Shown here: piece after piece, positions 1 to 10,601 of the stretch
How positions within the stretch are numbered: position 1 is the stretch's first letter
Layout: each line of letters begins with the position of its first letter
From: Epithemia pelagica
Taxonomy: Eukaryota; Bacillariophyta; Bacillariophyceae; Surirellales; Surirellaceae
Assembly: GCA_946965045.2 (NCBI GenBank)
Contig: OX337231.1
Span: forward strand, 3,596,001 to 3,660,000
Direction: 5' to 3'
Length of the DNA stretch: 64,000 nt
Position numbers and translations under genes: made by a program
The notes under the pieces: generated by a model
The model's input: only the letters and a program-made list of their open reading frames with translations
The model's database searches: none
What the model was told of the DNA's origin: nothing

Positions 1-951
1 AGCTCGTGAGTGTGCCGTCCGGACCGCGGCCTTGGCAATTTGTTTGGCTTCCGACACTTGGACGCGACGGGCCTGCCACGTTTGCGTATAGTCTCGTTGC
101 TGTTGCTGCAACCGCTCCTGCCACTGTTGTGGTGGTTGTTGCGGCGTGTCATTGGACTCTTGGTTGGCTGTGGTGGTACGAGAGGCAGAGGCTGCGGCAA
201 TTTGGGCCGTGGCCTGGTCCATTTGACGCTGCAATTCCAGACACTCTTGCTCCAAGGTTTCACGTTCCAAACGCCATTCCTCTTGTTGTTGTTGTTGTGC
301 CACAAGAAGCGTCGAATTCTCCTCCTGTCGAATGGACATGGAAGTAGTCGTACTACTGTCTGTGGTGTTGGTTTGGTTCATGGTGCTGTGGACGAGAAGT
401 AGTGTTTCTTGGAGGTGTGCAATCTTGGCCGCTTGATGTTCAATTTCTTGTTGGAGGGGTTGAACATGTTGCGTTTCCCATTGGGATTGCGCCTCTTGAA
501 TGTGTGCGTCCCAGGCCAATTTCGTCGACGGTTTGGACAACCATTGTTGGTAATAGGCGTTCTGCCAGTCGGTCCCTGTCGAGTGGGGAACCTCCTCGTC
601 ATGGTCGTTTGGTTGTTGTTGTTGAAGCTGGTACAAATACTGTCGCAATGCGTCACGTTCGTGTTGCAGGGTTTGGACCATGTCTTGTAAAATGCGTGTC
701 TTGGCCTGCCAGAGCGAAGAAGAAGACGCATCGAGGTCCTCGGAGGAAGGATTTTGGGTTTCGGTGGACAGTGTACGGCGTGTCCTGCTAGAACGCAACA
801 ATGAGGAACGACCCGTCCAGTCTCCGATACGCGAGGGGGCCGTAGTCACAGGGAGTGGTGACAAGAAGGAGTGACATGGCTGCAGAATGGTTGTGGTTCT
901 CAGCAGCGACAGTAGCAGCAACAACCATACCCAATGGATGGAACCCATCAT
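1..951 (-). CDS. CC1: secretory-signal coiled-coil protein, intact 5' end, cut by window edge
   Basis: The reading frame is open from the ATG at 951 to the left edge of the window (317 codons, no stop), so the 3' end is missing. Residues 1-30 form a signal-peptide-like segment (MMGSIHWVWLLLLLSLL, then a CH-S region). A Ser/Thr-rich stretch follows, and from about residue 80 the protein is Q/E-rich with heptad-like Leu spacing (QETLLLV, LERETLEQECLELQ, QIAAASAS, VSEAKQIAKAA), which predicts a long coiled coil. I do not recognise a family. A second copy lies at 28721-29801 and a 5' stub at about 25480-25620. CC1 is the only copy here that keeps one frame across the segment encoding EIEHQAAKIAHLQ. 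It diverges from the RGLE-A gene. Possible roles (secreted or membrane-tethered structural coiled coil) are inference only. Confidence 0.7.
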   Translation of the reverse strand, partial: MMGSIHWVWLLLLLSLLRTTTILQPCHSFLSPLPVTTAPSRIGDWTGRSSLLRSSRTRRTLSTETQNPSSEDLDASSSSLWQAKTRILQDMVQTLQHERDALRQYLYQLQQQQPNDHDEEVPHSTGTDWQNAYYQQWLSKPSTKLAWDAHIQEAQSQWETQHVQPLQQEIEHQAAKIAHLQETLLLVHSTMNQTNTTDSSTTTSMSIRQEENSTLLVAQQQQQEEWRLERETLEQECLELQRQMDQATAQIAAASASRTTTANQESNDTPQQPPQQWQERLQQQQRDYTQTWQARRVQVSEAKQIAKAAVRTAHSRA

Positions 952-1067
952 TTTGAATCGAGACCGTGTTCCCATGACAAACGAGGGCTTTTGGCATGAA
1001 AAGAATGACGCAATCCTCGTTCCTCGACACACCCAACGACGATCTCTCTTTGGTATCTTTGTCAGGG
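952..1067 (-). promoter_or_regulatory. Conserved 5' flank of the CC family (putative core promoter / 5' UTR)
   Basis: Immediately upstream of the CC1 ATG, the minus strand shares ordered blocks with the regions upstream of the CC2 pseudogene (about 28640-28720) and the CC 5' stub (about 25480-25570). Shared blocks include GGGTGT, CGA-AGA, an AAAGCCCTC(T/G)TTT element and CGGTCTCGATTCA directly before ATG. Conservation could simply reflect recent duplication, so a regulatory role is inferred. Confidence 0.4.
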
Positions 1068-1800
1068 ATGGTTCGGAAGAGATTTTGTCGACAACCGGAG
1101 AGACAGACAGACATACAGACGCAACGACTTCCTAATTGGACGCAATAGTAGGAGTATTGTAGCAAGGGCTCTACCGTATTTTGCGGAGTCCTGTCCTCCC
1201 CCTTAGTCCTGTCCCCCCCCACTCCCCTTAAACGTACATGGGCCCCTAATTTTTTATCTGTAGCTTCTTTCTGGGCTTATGGGTTACCCCCACATTCCTC
1301 ACGTTCCGAGCTTTCTATCACACTATCTGACATTATATGGGAGTGAAGAGAAACAAGAGATACAGCATGATGGGTATTATGCTTAGGGATAAGGCTACGC
1401 ATTGAAGCACGGTCTTTCCCCTAACTGGAATAGTGCGACCAACTCTTCTCTACTACTCCGATGTTGAAGTTGACTATTAATATGAAGTTAATTGTACCTT
1501 GCGTATGGAATCTTAAGAAAAATTATCCAAAATTGCGCAGTCCTTGCATAGAAGCAATTCTCTGTTCTCTCTCGCGTTGGATCTCACATTGTGGGAAGAC
1601 TTGCGGCTTCATCGGTGCTCCTCTCTTCTCTCCTCCTTCCCTCGATTACAATTCTTACAAACAGGAGTTGATCCACTCAACGCCAATACCCTTTGCAAAC
1701 ACCTTGTAAGAGCGACAACTCTGGCGCCAATACAAGTACATTGTTCCAAGAACAAACGATTGATTCACTTTATATTTTTTCCCTTAAGCAGACTGCATCC
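1068..1800. other. Divergent intergenic region CC1 / RGLE-A
   Basis: This region lies between two divergently read genes. It contains no supported coding frame. The open frames at 1461-1800 lack family similarity and appropriate starts. It presumably holds the RGLE-A promoter, but no specific element is recognised. Confidence 0.5.
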
Positions 1801-2625
1801 ATGACAACTACACTCCTTGTTCCGCAACTCCCATCACCTGCACCCACATCTTCATCATCATCATCATCATCATCATCATCTTATACTTCCATGAACGATC
1901 CTTACAACGCAACACCTCCATCAACGGATTCTATGCCAAGGCCCTTTGCTCCAGCCGCTCGAAGAATCACTCCAGTGCCTGCCATGCTGCTCCTTCAATT
2001 GCCATTGGCAACCCCCAAGAAGCAAGTGACATTTTACCCTACGGTCCAATACATTGCTGCCGAACACAAGGTCGACGACGATGAAAATGATCTATGGTAC
2101 AATATCAATGACATGCAAGCCTTTCGTGAACAAGCGCGAGTCGAGAGCCAACAACTCCACTTGGGATTGCCAAAGACCGACTCGGAGGACACGGAGGAAA
2201 CTACTCCAACCATGAACAACAAGAACAACAAGAACAACAAGAACCCAAAAGTGGCCAAGCCTTGTACTTTGGCTGTGAATGATGCTACACGAGGATTGGA
2301 AGCTCGCTTTTGCCGAGAACGCAGTCGTCGCAAATATTTGGCCACCAAATGTGTCGTCCGAGCGCAATCGAAATTGACACCGGATCGTTTGGCTGCCCTG
2401 TCCAGTCGGTGTTCGAAATGGGCCGTAGATTTGGCTCATACCGAAGCCGTGCGCGATTATCAACGAGCCTATGGTACTACAGCATCAAAAGAATGTAACG
2501 TGGACGAGCAACCACCACACGCCCAACAACAACAATCAAGAAACCAAGTTTCCAAACGATCCTTGAATGGCTCTTCTTCTCCTCACGAGCTAGGAGACCG
2601 AAGAGTCCGTGCCCGCATCGCCTAA
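1801..2625 (+). CDS. RGLE-A: RGLE-family protein (diatom-type, function unknown)
   Basis: The 274-aa protein starts at the first in-frame ATG (1801). The upstream extension begins at TTG and was discarded. In order it has a Ser homopolymer encoded by (TCA)n at about 1848-1880, a basic strand-like motif PKKQVTFYPTVQYI, an acidic DLWYNINDMQAFREQAR block, a short Asn/Lys tract, and the family core TRGLEARFCRERSRRKYLA followed by RLAALSSRCSKWA and EAVRDYQRAYG. The tail is basic. The same order of blocks occurs in RGLE-B, -C and -D, which supports a real gene family. From memory, proteins with a VxF...WY...RGLE...A.RD layout are abundant in diatoms and uncharacterised. Its nearest relative here is the adjacent RGLE-B, consistent with tandem duplication. 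No signal peptide or membrane segment is evident; a nuclear or cytosolic location is only a guess. Confidence 0.8.
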   Translation: MTTTLLVPQLPSPAPTSSSSSSSSSSSYTSMNDPYNATPPSTDSMPRPFAPAARRITPVPAMLLLQLPLATPKKQVTFYPTVQYIAAEHKVDDDENDLWYNINDMQAFREQARVESQQLHLGLPKTDSEDTEETTPTMNNKNNKNNKNPKVAKPCTLAVNDATRGLEARFCRERSRRKYLATKCVVRAQSKLTPDRLAALSSRCSKWAVDLAHTEAVRDYQRAYGTTASKECNVDEQPPHAQQQQSRNQVSKRSLNGSSSPHELGDRRVRARIA

Positions 2626-3526
2626 TCCGTTCTGGCCGATGCTGTACAAAACCAAAGTGGAACTTTTCACTGTAACACCTCCTCTAGCTAGAGATGTACT
2701 ATTATTACACACCATAGACAGGAGCAGTCTTTACCCAACTCCATTGACATGGATCGCCTATTCGCACTTCCGTATCCAAATCGTTGTTGCTTTGCGGAAC
2801 CTGGTGTCTACAAGATAGATCCTTCCAGGAACCAATACCTATCAAGAAGCATTCGCTAGAGGGTTCACTTACCGATGCTGCGTAACCTACTCCCACTAGA
2901 ATAGAGCAAGAGGCATAGATCATAGATAGATTGAGTTGATTCGTGTGAAATGTCCAGACGTGATGTTGGGAGTCGGGAGATCGTTCGCGGGCACTGGGTT
3001 CTCGTTCTCTCTTTGACCTTGCGTATTCAGTCGCAGACTCCTGCCAAAGACACACCACACACCAGACACACCACATCCAACCAACGTATGAGCAATGACC
3101 AATGACCTTGCCCAAATTGCACAAACGAAACACGAAGAAAACGAGACACGATTGCCGATCGGCGAAGAAGGAACGATTGAATTGCCTCTTCAAACTTCAA
3201 AGTGTCGGATATTGTAGTCGTCCCCGGGTTTGAATCACACATAGAAAAGGATACTCAAAAATACATAGTGCATGCTTCGCGGAGCGCGTGCGTCCGTCCA
3301 TCCATCCCCCAAATCCAGTCACTCCCAAAACCACACGAGCTCCTTGCTCCTTCCCGAAAACGACGGACACATCATTCCCTCAAAATTCGCAACCCGATCA
3401 TCACTTTTATTCTCATACATTCTTGGGACAGTGTCGCTGAACCACCCTCACAACAAAAAACAGAAAACACGTCTCTTGTGCGTTTCTGTTGTCACTCTAT
3501 CTGACTCTTGAATTGCACCTCCCCCA
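2626..3526 (+). other. Spacer between tandem RGLE-A and RGLE-B
   Basis: About 900 bp without a supported gene. The several short frames on both strands have no recognisable domains. The segment just before 3527 is CT-rich and probably carries the RGLE-B start region. Confidence 0.5.
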
Positions 3527-4591
3527 ATGGCAGCCACAGTGTTCACGTCTATTCCACTGCCTTCCTCTGCATCGACTTCATTCATGTCGTGGAGCAACCT
3601 CAATCACGTCTCATCCTTACCCCTCACCATCACCAACACAACAACAGCACCAACGACCGGTGCATTGCATTCACACTATCCAGTACGACAAGAGCAGTCT
3701 GCTCCGTCCTTTGTGCATCAACCACAACATTTCTACATTGCTTCATCGTTTCCTTGTCCAGCATCTCCATCGACTTCCATGGTGGATTGTACCTTGAGAA
3801 CGAACGCCCTTAGTGCTCCTTCCATAGTTCACAGCAGCGCTGCAACGGTCCACCCCTGGCTGCCATCCTCCTCATCCTGGAGGGACGAGCCACATCCTCA
3901 CGTTGTATCTCCCACCCCCATGTGTCCCAAAAAGAAGGTTTCCTTTGCCTCCGATGTCCAACTCATTTTGTTTCAGTCTCCCTCCCCCGAGGCATCATCA
4001 TCCTCACCGAAACTCTCGTGGTACAATGAATCGGATTTGGCACTCTTTCGAGATGAAGCACGTTTGGAATGCCGAAAATTACGACTCCATGCCTGGCAGC
4101 ATCGTCAACCACCACAGGGTGTTAACGACCACCAAACCCAAACTCCATCAGTCCCCCAACCATCATCATTCGGAGAGAATCCAACCCAACCCTGCGCTTC
4201 ATCATCTTCTTCGTCGTCCTTGTGTTCCATGGCCTTGAATGAGGAAACACGGGGATTGGAAGGTCGCATGTGTCGCGAACGGCAACGTCGTCGATATTTG
4301 GCCATTCAAGCCGTGGTCCGGGGACAACATCAAGTATCCTCCGCCGAACGATTGGCCGCCTTGTACCAACGATGTACCAAATGGGCGGCCCGATTGGCCC
4401 ATTGCGAAGGACAACGAGATTTTCAACGAGCCTATGCACTGCACCATGGCAACACGCAACAGAGTGGTGGTGGTGGCGGCGTCAAGCGGGTCCATGCCGA
4501 GGCACACCCATTTACCGAGTGTTGGTTGTCGCCCAATGATGATCCGGACGATGTCTTTAATGATCGTCGAGTACGACAACGCGTCTCGTGA
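3527..4591 (+). CDS. RGLE-B: RGLE-family protein
   Basis: This 354-aa protein starts at the ATG at 3527. After a Ser/Thr/Pro-rich N-terminal 125 residues come the family blocks: PKKKVSFASDVQLI, then LSWYNESDLALFRDEARLEC, a Ser-rich linker, ETRGLEGRMCRERQRRRYLA, AERLAALYQRCTKWAARLAH and GQRDFQRAYA. The C terminus ends in a basic DRRVRQRVS. The core is close to RGLE-A at matching positions (RLAAL...RC.KWA..LAH.E..RD.QRAY), so the pair is a tandem duplication whose N-terminal low-complexity parts have diverged. No enzyme motif is visible. The clustered Arg/Lys around ERQRRR could mediate nucleic-acid or protein contact, but this is speculation. Confidence 0.8.
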   Translation: MAATVFTSIPLPSSASTSFMSWSNLNHVSSLPLTITNTTTAPTTGALHSHYPVRQEQSAPSFVHQPQHFYIASSFPCPASPSTSMVDCTLRTNALSAPSIVHSSAATVHPWLPSSSSWRDEPHPHVVSPTPMCPKKKVSFASDVQLILFQSPSPEASSSSPKLSWYNESDLALFRDEARLECRKLRLHAWQHRQPPQGVNDHQTQTPSVPQPSSFGENPTQPCASSSSSSSLCSMALNEETRGLEGRMCRERQRRRYLAIQAVVRGQHQVSSAERLAALYQRCTKWAARLAHCEGQRDFQRAYALHHGNTQQSGGGGGVKRVHAEAHPFTECWLSPNDDPDDVFNDRRVRQRVS

Positions 4592-5497
4592 AGAGGCCAC
4601 GAGCTACTTGAGAGACGAACAAGATAAAGTTGGCTCAAACATCCTCTCTGTTGTCGCTTTTCGGTTGGATCAGGCAGACCACACACAAGGATGCTATAAC
4701 GATCGCACGTGGCCGGCAAACAAAGAAAAAGACATGGACCGGTACACCGGTACGGACTGCATTCTCTCTTGATCGAAAGAGAGAGGATGATCAACTATAG
4801 CTCCATTCCTAGCGGTAACGAAACTCTCCGTGATGAACGCTAGACGATTCTTTGTTTGCTGTTTCTACTATCTAGTATCAGTAGTACTGTCGGTTCTCCA
4901 TTGCAATGGGCGAAGCACAATCTCTACTTTTGCAACGGACGAAACGCAATCTCTATAGGAGTACGTCAGATGTTGGTGGCCGCTGGATATGCCTTTTCAC
5001 TCCGTGGTTTCACGCAACAAGCCAACAGACATCATCTAAGTAGCTGGATACGACTCGAACGATGGACTACCTAGGTAGGTAGGTTTACATGCTTTTCACC
5101 GATTGTACGTCCGGCAATGGAAGGGTGCAGCATCACCCACGCACTCGGAACGGATCCTGCAAGCGATCCAGAAGTGTTTGTGTCGTGACAACGAATCGAT
5201 TCGGAATTCCATTCGGTTCCACGACGCGACGGTCGACGAGGCACCACGACAAATGGTGCTGGATCATTTCACGAAGCGCTTCAACTACATCGATTTGAAC
5301 AAGTGCTTTTGAAATGAAGCGTATAGTTTTCCACCACCAAGATCTATGCATGGTACCGCAAAACGCATGAAAGAAACACACTCCAGGATCCTGATACTGT
5401 TTCGCTTGTTCCGTGAAATTTGTGGTGTTAGTTTAGTTGACCTTCCCTGCTTCCGTTTAGGAAACTATAGTTTTATATAGTTGCATTGGTTCTTGCT
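4592..5497. other. Convergent intergenic region RGLE-B / RPN5
   Basis: This region lies between two gene 3' ends. A 69-codon frame at 5103-5312 reads protein-like (DATVDEAPRQMVLDHFTKRF) but has no ATG, partner exon or recognised family, so it is not called. Nothing else is supported. Confidence 0.5.
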
Positions 5498-7288
5498 TTA
5501 TTGCGCCGTCATGTTTTCCTTGTTAATCAAATGACTGGTGGTTTCCACGAGATGCAAGACCTTGTCAATATCGGCCGCCCAATCGGACAAGACTTGTTCG
5601 GGGGATTGCGGGGCCGAAAATCGCACAATGCCTTGCGGGCGATCCATTTTGGCATAAATGACACCATCACTGACCATACTGGCCACTTCCTGTTCGGCCC
5701 GATCCACGGGCAATTGGAGCAATTGCGCCAACCGAACGAGTCGGATGCGTCGATAATACTTGGCGACAATGCGAATGTTGTGTTGAATGATCCGGCGGTG
5801 CAAGACTTGTTTCCAATGGGAGGCCAAATCATCTTGTGTGACTTGTGAGAGGGTTTCCAATTCTTCGACTTGGCCCGGCATGGGATGGGCAATAATTTCT
5901 TGTTTCAAAAAGAGTTCAATCACCTTTTGAAAGGCCGTTGGCAACTGCTCGAGTGGACTGGTATCGGCTTGAATCCGATGCATCATGTCTTGTTGTTCAT
6001 TGCCATAGGGACTGAGAGCCAAAAAGACAATGGTAGCCTTGAGAGCTTCCATTCGGTCGGTATCGTCATCGTCGTCCGGTGTCGTTGTTGTGGTGGTGGC
6101 GTCTACTTGCATTTGGGTGGTGGCAGTGGACCGTGTCGAATAAATGGCATGATAATCCTTGGCCAATTCCAAGGCATCTTTGGCATGTCGTCGATGATAC
6201 AAGGTCAACAAATGATAAAAGCGCGTCTTGTATTCTTCCATGCCTTCTTCTTGCAATTGTTTGCGCGACACCTTCCCGGCGACAATGTGCGCTCGAACAT
6301 AATCTTGTTTGGCCAAGGTCAAGCGCAATTGTTCCAAAATAAATTCCACCTTTTCTCGTTTCGATAAGGATCCAAAGGTTTCGACATGGACATCTTGCAA
6401 GGTCTCGGCGGCGCCGGCCACATCGCCCTTGGCTTCCTAGACAAACCGGACACACAAGAAGAGAGGTGGTTGTTTGGTGTCGTGTAGCAGAAAGAGGGAA
6501 ATGAATGAGGAAAAGAACATCAGAGACGCAAAAACAAAGAGAAGATAACAAGAACAACAGCATGAAGACCCAAATGAGGACAGCCAGTTGCCAATAGTAA
6601 AAGAAGATATACAGGTTGCCTGCTCAAGATAGTTTGGGTAGTTTGCATGAATCGATCGAAGAATTCGTCCCATGTATAAAATCGTTCTTGATGCGTGCTC
6701 CGCAAGTTTTGTGGATATTCCAAAAACCCAGGTTCGTAGCATACATGAACACATGCCGCAACAGAGATCACCTACCTTAATTGTGGCCAATGCGCGCGTC
6801 AATTGGGCTCGTTCTCGTTCCAAAAAGATTTTGCCAATGGTAATATCGAGCAAGGCCTTGACCAACTCGTTTCGTTTGGTTTCCTCCACCTCATTTGTGA
6901 CGGGCAGTGGTGTATAGGGTACCTCTACACACCATGGCAAGGCCGTTTGCACCAAGGCTTGGACGGCGGCGGTTTTTTGCGATCGTCGCGTACTGAGGGT
7001 TTGCAAGGTGGACAACAAGACTTCTCCCGTTGCTGAATTATCGTGACTGTGACACAAGGTCAAGGCTGTTTCACAAACCTTGACCAAGGAAGGATTGTCG
7101 TTGTGCACCCGACATTTTTTCTCCAAGGCCAACAACAAGGCTAAGGCTTCTTGCAATTGTCCGGATTCCGCCAGTTGTTGCGCTTGTGGTACCTTGGCAC
7201 TCGTTTCCGCCGAAAAATCCACGCGTTCTTCCAATTGACCACCCGATGCGGCACCACTGCTACCTGTGACACCTCCCGAAGCGAACAT
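5498..7288 (-). CDS. PSMD12: 26S proteasome non-ATPase regulatory subunit RPN5/PSMD12
   Basis: A two-exon gene: exon 1 7288-6776, GT-AG intron 6775-6437 (339 bp, phase 0), exon 2 6436-5498, giving 483 aa against about 456 in human. The junction joins ALATIK to EAKGDVAGAAETLQDV, matching the RPN5 layout 'TLATIKE..GD..EAA.ILQ'. Exon 2 then reads VETFGSLSKREKVEFILEQ, IVAGKVSRKQL, and a C-terminal PCI/winged-helix region with HNIRIVAKYYRRIRLVRLAQ and VIYAKMDRPQGIVRF. These are signatures of the RPN5 subunit of the 19S lid, a scaffold that contacts the RPN11-containing deubiquitinating module. An Asp-rich insert (TTPDDDDDTD) sits between the solenoid repeats. The start MFASGG is the first ATG giving a sensible N terminus. 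The gene is conserved and probably constitutively expressed. Confidence 0.95.
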
Positions 7289-7574
7289 GTTGCTGCTGCT
7301 ACAAACGGTTGTTCGAGAAAGGAAAAGGACGACAACAAAGGTCCGAGCATTTTCGATTTGGATCCTCAAAGGTCTTGTGGGGCGGAGGTCTTCCCCCCAC
7401 CGAAACGTGACTTGTGACGTCATGTCTTTTTGTGGACTGTGTTATGTGGTTTCGAAGCGAGGCTATCTCTCCTTCTTTTGTGTTTCTTCGTGTTTGGCAG
7501 TCTCCAGAACAAAAGCGGAAACAAACCATTCTCTATTTGTTGATGCTCCAATCGAAATACACTATACTTATTCT

Positions 7575-8841
7575 TTATAGATACTGTTTGTAGATATCTT
7601 CAAAGGATCCCGTTTGTTGTTTACCACCGCCATCTAATTTCTTTTGGCCACCTCCCGTAGAGGATCCGTACAAGTCGTTCAAGGCCTTGGCCTTTTGCGA
7701 GGTTTTGCCACCCCCGCCACTTTTCAAGGCATCTTTTTCGGCCTGTTGGGCTTGGAGGGCCATTTGTTGGGCATATTCTTGAAAGCTCACATATCCGTCC
7801 TTGTCGTGATCAAAGTCTTCAAATTTGGGATAATCGGCTTCGGACAAGCCGGGATAATGACTCAAATAATTTTGCACATACATGTTGAATTCGGCGCGGG
7901 AAATGCGATCGTCGCCATCGACATCGGGTTGTTTGAATTCATCGTAATCTCGTTGGAGGGCTTCCAATTCGTGTTGGTGTTCCGTTTCTTTCAAGGCTTC
8001 TTGATACTGATTCACAAGGTAGGTCAATTCCTGAACCTGTTCCGTGAGTTTGTACACATCGTTGTAATATTGACTGTACAATTGCTTTTGTTCGCGTTGA
8101 AATTTACGCTTGGCCTTGCGCAAGACACGGTGACTGTGATACTTGCCGCCGGCCCACCAACCCACGGCGCCCGTCGCAAACAATTTCATCCAGCCGGGAC
8201 TATCCGAACCGAATCATTCGAATTATAACAGAAGTGCAATCCAATACACAAGAGGAAAATGTGCAGCGAGAAACGAGACCAACAAGCAAAACGGTAACAG
8301 ACAAGGTGCCGTGAAACAGCAAACCATTGATTCAACACAAAAAAGAAGACCAAACAGATGCAGTGGTTGAGACATTCACATAGCCATGAACGACGGCGAA
8401 TCACACTCGCAGAACCACGATCCTGGTCCCCCAAGCAAGCAACCAACCAACGACAAGTACAATTTTAGACTTGGACACTTACCCTCCACCGGCCGCAGCA
8501 TCTTGACCCATGAGTTTGTCTTGTTGTCGAGCGGCGTAGTCATGATAGAGATTGTCATTGTCATTGTATCCACCACCGCCACCACCACCATTGCCGTATT
8601 CGTCGGGATAATAATCCTCGTCTCCACCACCACCACCCGCAGCAGCACCATAGTCATTGTATTCGCCATAGGGATCCGATTGTCCCTGAACCGTGCCCAA
8701 CCACACGAGCAATAACAACGACAGCAGCACCGATGACACGATTGCGGTTCGCCTCCGAGTAGAGGAATGGGTTTGGTGAGACGACCGCATGCGGCTGGTT
8801 CTCTTGGTCGTTGTGGCCACTGGTCTTGTCATGATGGTCAT
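7575..8841 (-). CDS. Signal-peptide protein with coiled coil and two EF-hands
   Basis: Exon 1 is 8841-8483, followed by a phase-2 GT-AG intron 8482-8200 (283 bp; donor GTAAGT), then exon 2 8199-7575, giving 327 aa. A basic N terminus precedes a hydrophobic segment (about residues 33-52, ending TVQG) typical of a secretory signal or anchor. Gly/Tyr/Asp-rich sequence follows up to DNLYHDYAARQQ. Exon 2 has a short GWWAGGKYHSH membrane-like segment, a coiled coil (EQKQLYSQYYNDVYKLTEQ) and two canonical EF-hand loops, DVDGDDRISRAE (about 212-223) and DHDKDGYVSFQE (about 250-261), each with D-x-D-x-D spacing and a final Glu. It should bind Ca2+ in the secretory pathway or at a membrane. The C terminus is Gly/Lys-rich. 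It is paralogous to the divergent gene at 9427. Confidence 0.8.
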
Positions 8842-9426
8842 CAGACACTAGGAAAAGGTTTGCAGTCACTGTCGGATGGTCAATGGAAACAGTAAGGGAA
8901 GAGATTTGTCGACCTTTCCCAGAGATCACGTGTCAAGAGAGGATGGTGACAAGCTTGGATCTGGATCTGTCCAAGCCCTTCGTCTTCTCCGTTCGTCGAT
9001 CGCGATGGAGGGAGAAGATACGTTGCCGTGTGTGATTGTGATGGTTTGTGCGTGATGGCTCATCGTGGGAAGACACGTGGAACCTTCTTCGTCCGTCCGT
9101 CTTTACCGAACGCGTGGAAGGTGTGTAAATTGGGTCGCTCTTAGGTCGTGTTTATAGAAAAGTGACAGGTGGAAGATTTTTGCCAATGAAGATACGTACC
9201 GACACCGACATTGCTTTGCTCCGTCTCGATCGACTTGAAACGAACTCTCTTGGTCTGCTTTCTTGGATTTTCTCCGTAAACCTGCTCGCTTGGTGCAGAA
9301 AAGTCTAAGAGGAACACGAGAAAGTGAGAAGTTGCATTGATTGATTCCAACGATTTAGATTCTTCGAGAGAAAACCGATACTACGGGCCGACAATTCATC
9401 GCAATCATTGAAGGAGACAACACACC
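8842..9426. promoter_or_regulatory. Bidirectional promoter region of the paralogous pair
   Basis: This 585-bp region separates the start codons of two divergent paralogues and contains no supported frame. It must hold both promoters if the starts are right. I recognise no defined element in it. Co-regulation is an inference from the arrangement. Confidence 0.45.
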
Positions 9427-10209
9427 ATGGTCACTTTGTCATCCAAGAGTCACTCAACAGTCTCCAGTTGGCAGACAACCCTGTTTCATTCATTCCTTCG
9501 ATCGTTGGTATGGATGTTGGTTTTGAGCATGGGAGGAGTGCAAGGACAACAGTACGGTGGTGATGGTGGGAGTGACCCGTACTACGAACCCGAATACGAA
9601 CAAGACAATTTGTATTATGATTATGCCGCACGGCAAGAACAAAAGGGGTGAGTCCTAACGAACCAGAACAACAACAACAACAATGCAGCAAAGATTCTTT
9701 TGCCAAAAAAAACATCCATATCGAGACACGACCCTGCCAGTTGTTCTGAAAGGGTGTCATGTCCATTGGGCCCGTCGTTCTTTGGATCGTTCGGTCGAGG
9801 CTTTCCCAAACTGGATCATGTCACGTCTATGCGGCTCTGTCTTGTTGGATTGCTTCTCATTTTTCTGTTCTTGCATCATGCTGTGTTGTGCTTGTTTTCG
9901 TCATCTTGGTGTTTTTGCTGTGTATTCGCCTGGAGCAGCGACGGCGCCATGGCGGGTGGTGGCGGTGCCATGGGGGGCGGCGGGGGTCCCCCCACGTGGT
10001 TGGTGGCCGGTGGATCGGCCGTCATGGGATGGTGGATGGGCGGGTCCTATCATTCGCGCAAACAAAAAAAGAAGTTAACGTCCAAATTCAAGGCCGATCA
10101 AAAAGCCCTCTATCAACAATATTACGAAGATGTCTATGCCTTGCAAATACAAAATGCCGAACTCATTCAAGCCTTGGAACAAATGGGTGTCAAAATCCAA
10201 AAACAGTAA
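9427..10209 (+). CDS. Signal-peptide/coiled-coil paralogue lacking EF-hands
   Basis: Two exons are proposed: 9427-9647, phase-2 intron 9648-9938 (donor GTGAGT, acceptor ...GGAGCAG), and 9939-10209, giving 163 aa. The hydrophobic N-terminal segment (SLVWMLVLSMGGVQG) is followed by Tyr/Asp/Glu-rich sequence and DNLYYDYAARQEQK, then a Gly-rich run, GWWMGGSYHS and a coiled coil (DQKALYQQYYEDVYALQIQ). These blocks occur in the same order as in the divergent gene at 7575-8841, and the intron sits at an equivalent place, so the two are duplicates. This copy ends about 35 residues after the coiled coil starts and has no EF-hands. Either it lost the calcium-binding half or the other gene gained it. 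The acceptor position is the least certain part. Confidence 0.7.
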
Positions 10210-10601
10210 AAATGCCCAATAACAAGAAGAAGAAGAAACACTCTATTTTTATCTCGCGAGTATAGTTGGATATCCTTTGCAGCGCACGGCAGTGCTGAAA
10301 ACTAGACAATGGTTGTACTACAATGGACTTTGTGTTTGCTGAAGAGACACAAGACGAACGGCTCCGTGTACGACGGTCTACATAGGTCCTGGTTCGCGCA
10401 ACCAGACTCAAATGCATGGCGAGCGATTGTGTCTATAGTAGGATCGTTACATCAATGTCAGACGAGTCTTTTCTGGAGTGTCCGTTCTCTCTGTTTTGAA
10501 AGGAGGTCGTACACATGGTTGCTCATGGTTCGACAAACAAGAGCAGCAAGTGAAAATTCCTAGTAGTAGTAGTCCTACCGTATTACGGATGGTAAGGTCT
10601 T
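10210..10601. other. Convergent spacer
   Basis: This 392-bp region lies between the 3' ends of the EF-hand-less paralogue and the first PC4 gene. Nothing recognisable is seen. Confidence 0.5.

Noticed and set aside
5103-5312. 69-codon frame reading DATVDEAPRQMVLDHFTKRF
   Set aside because: No ATG and no joining exon; could be a gene relic but cannot be supported.
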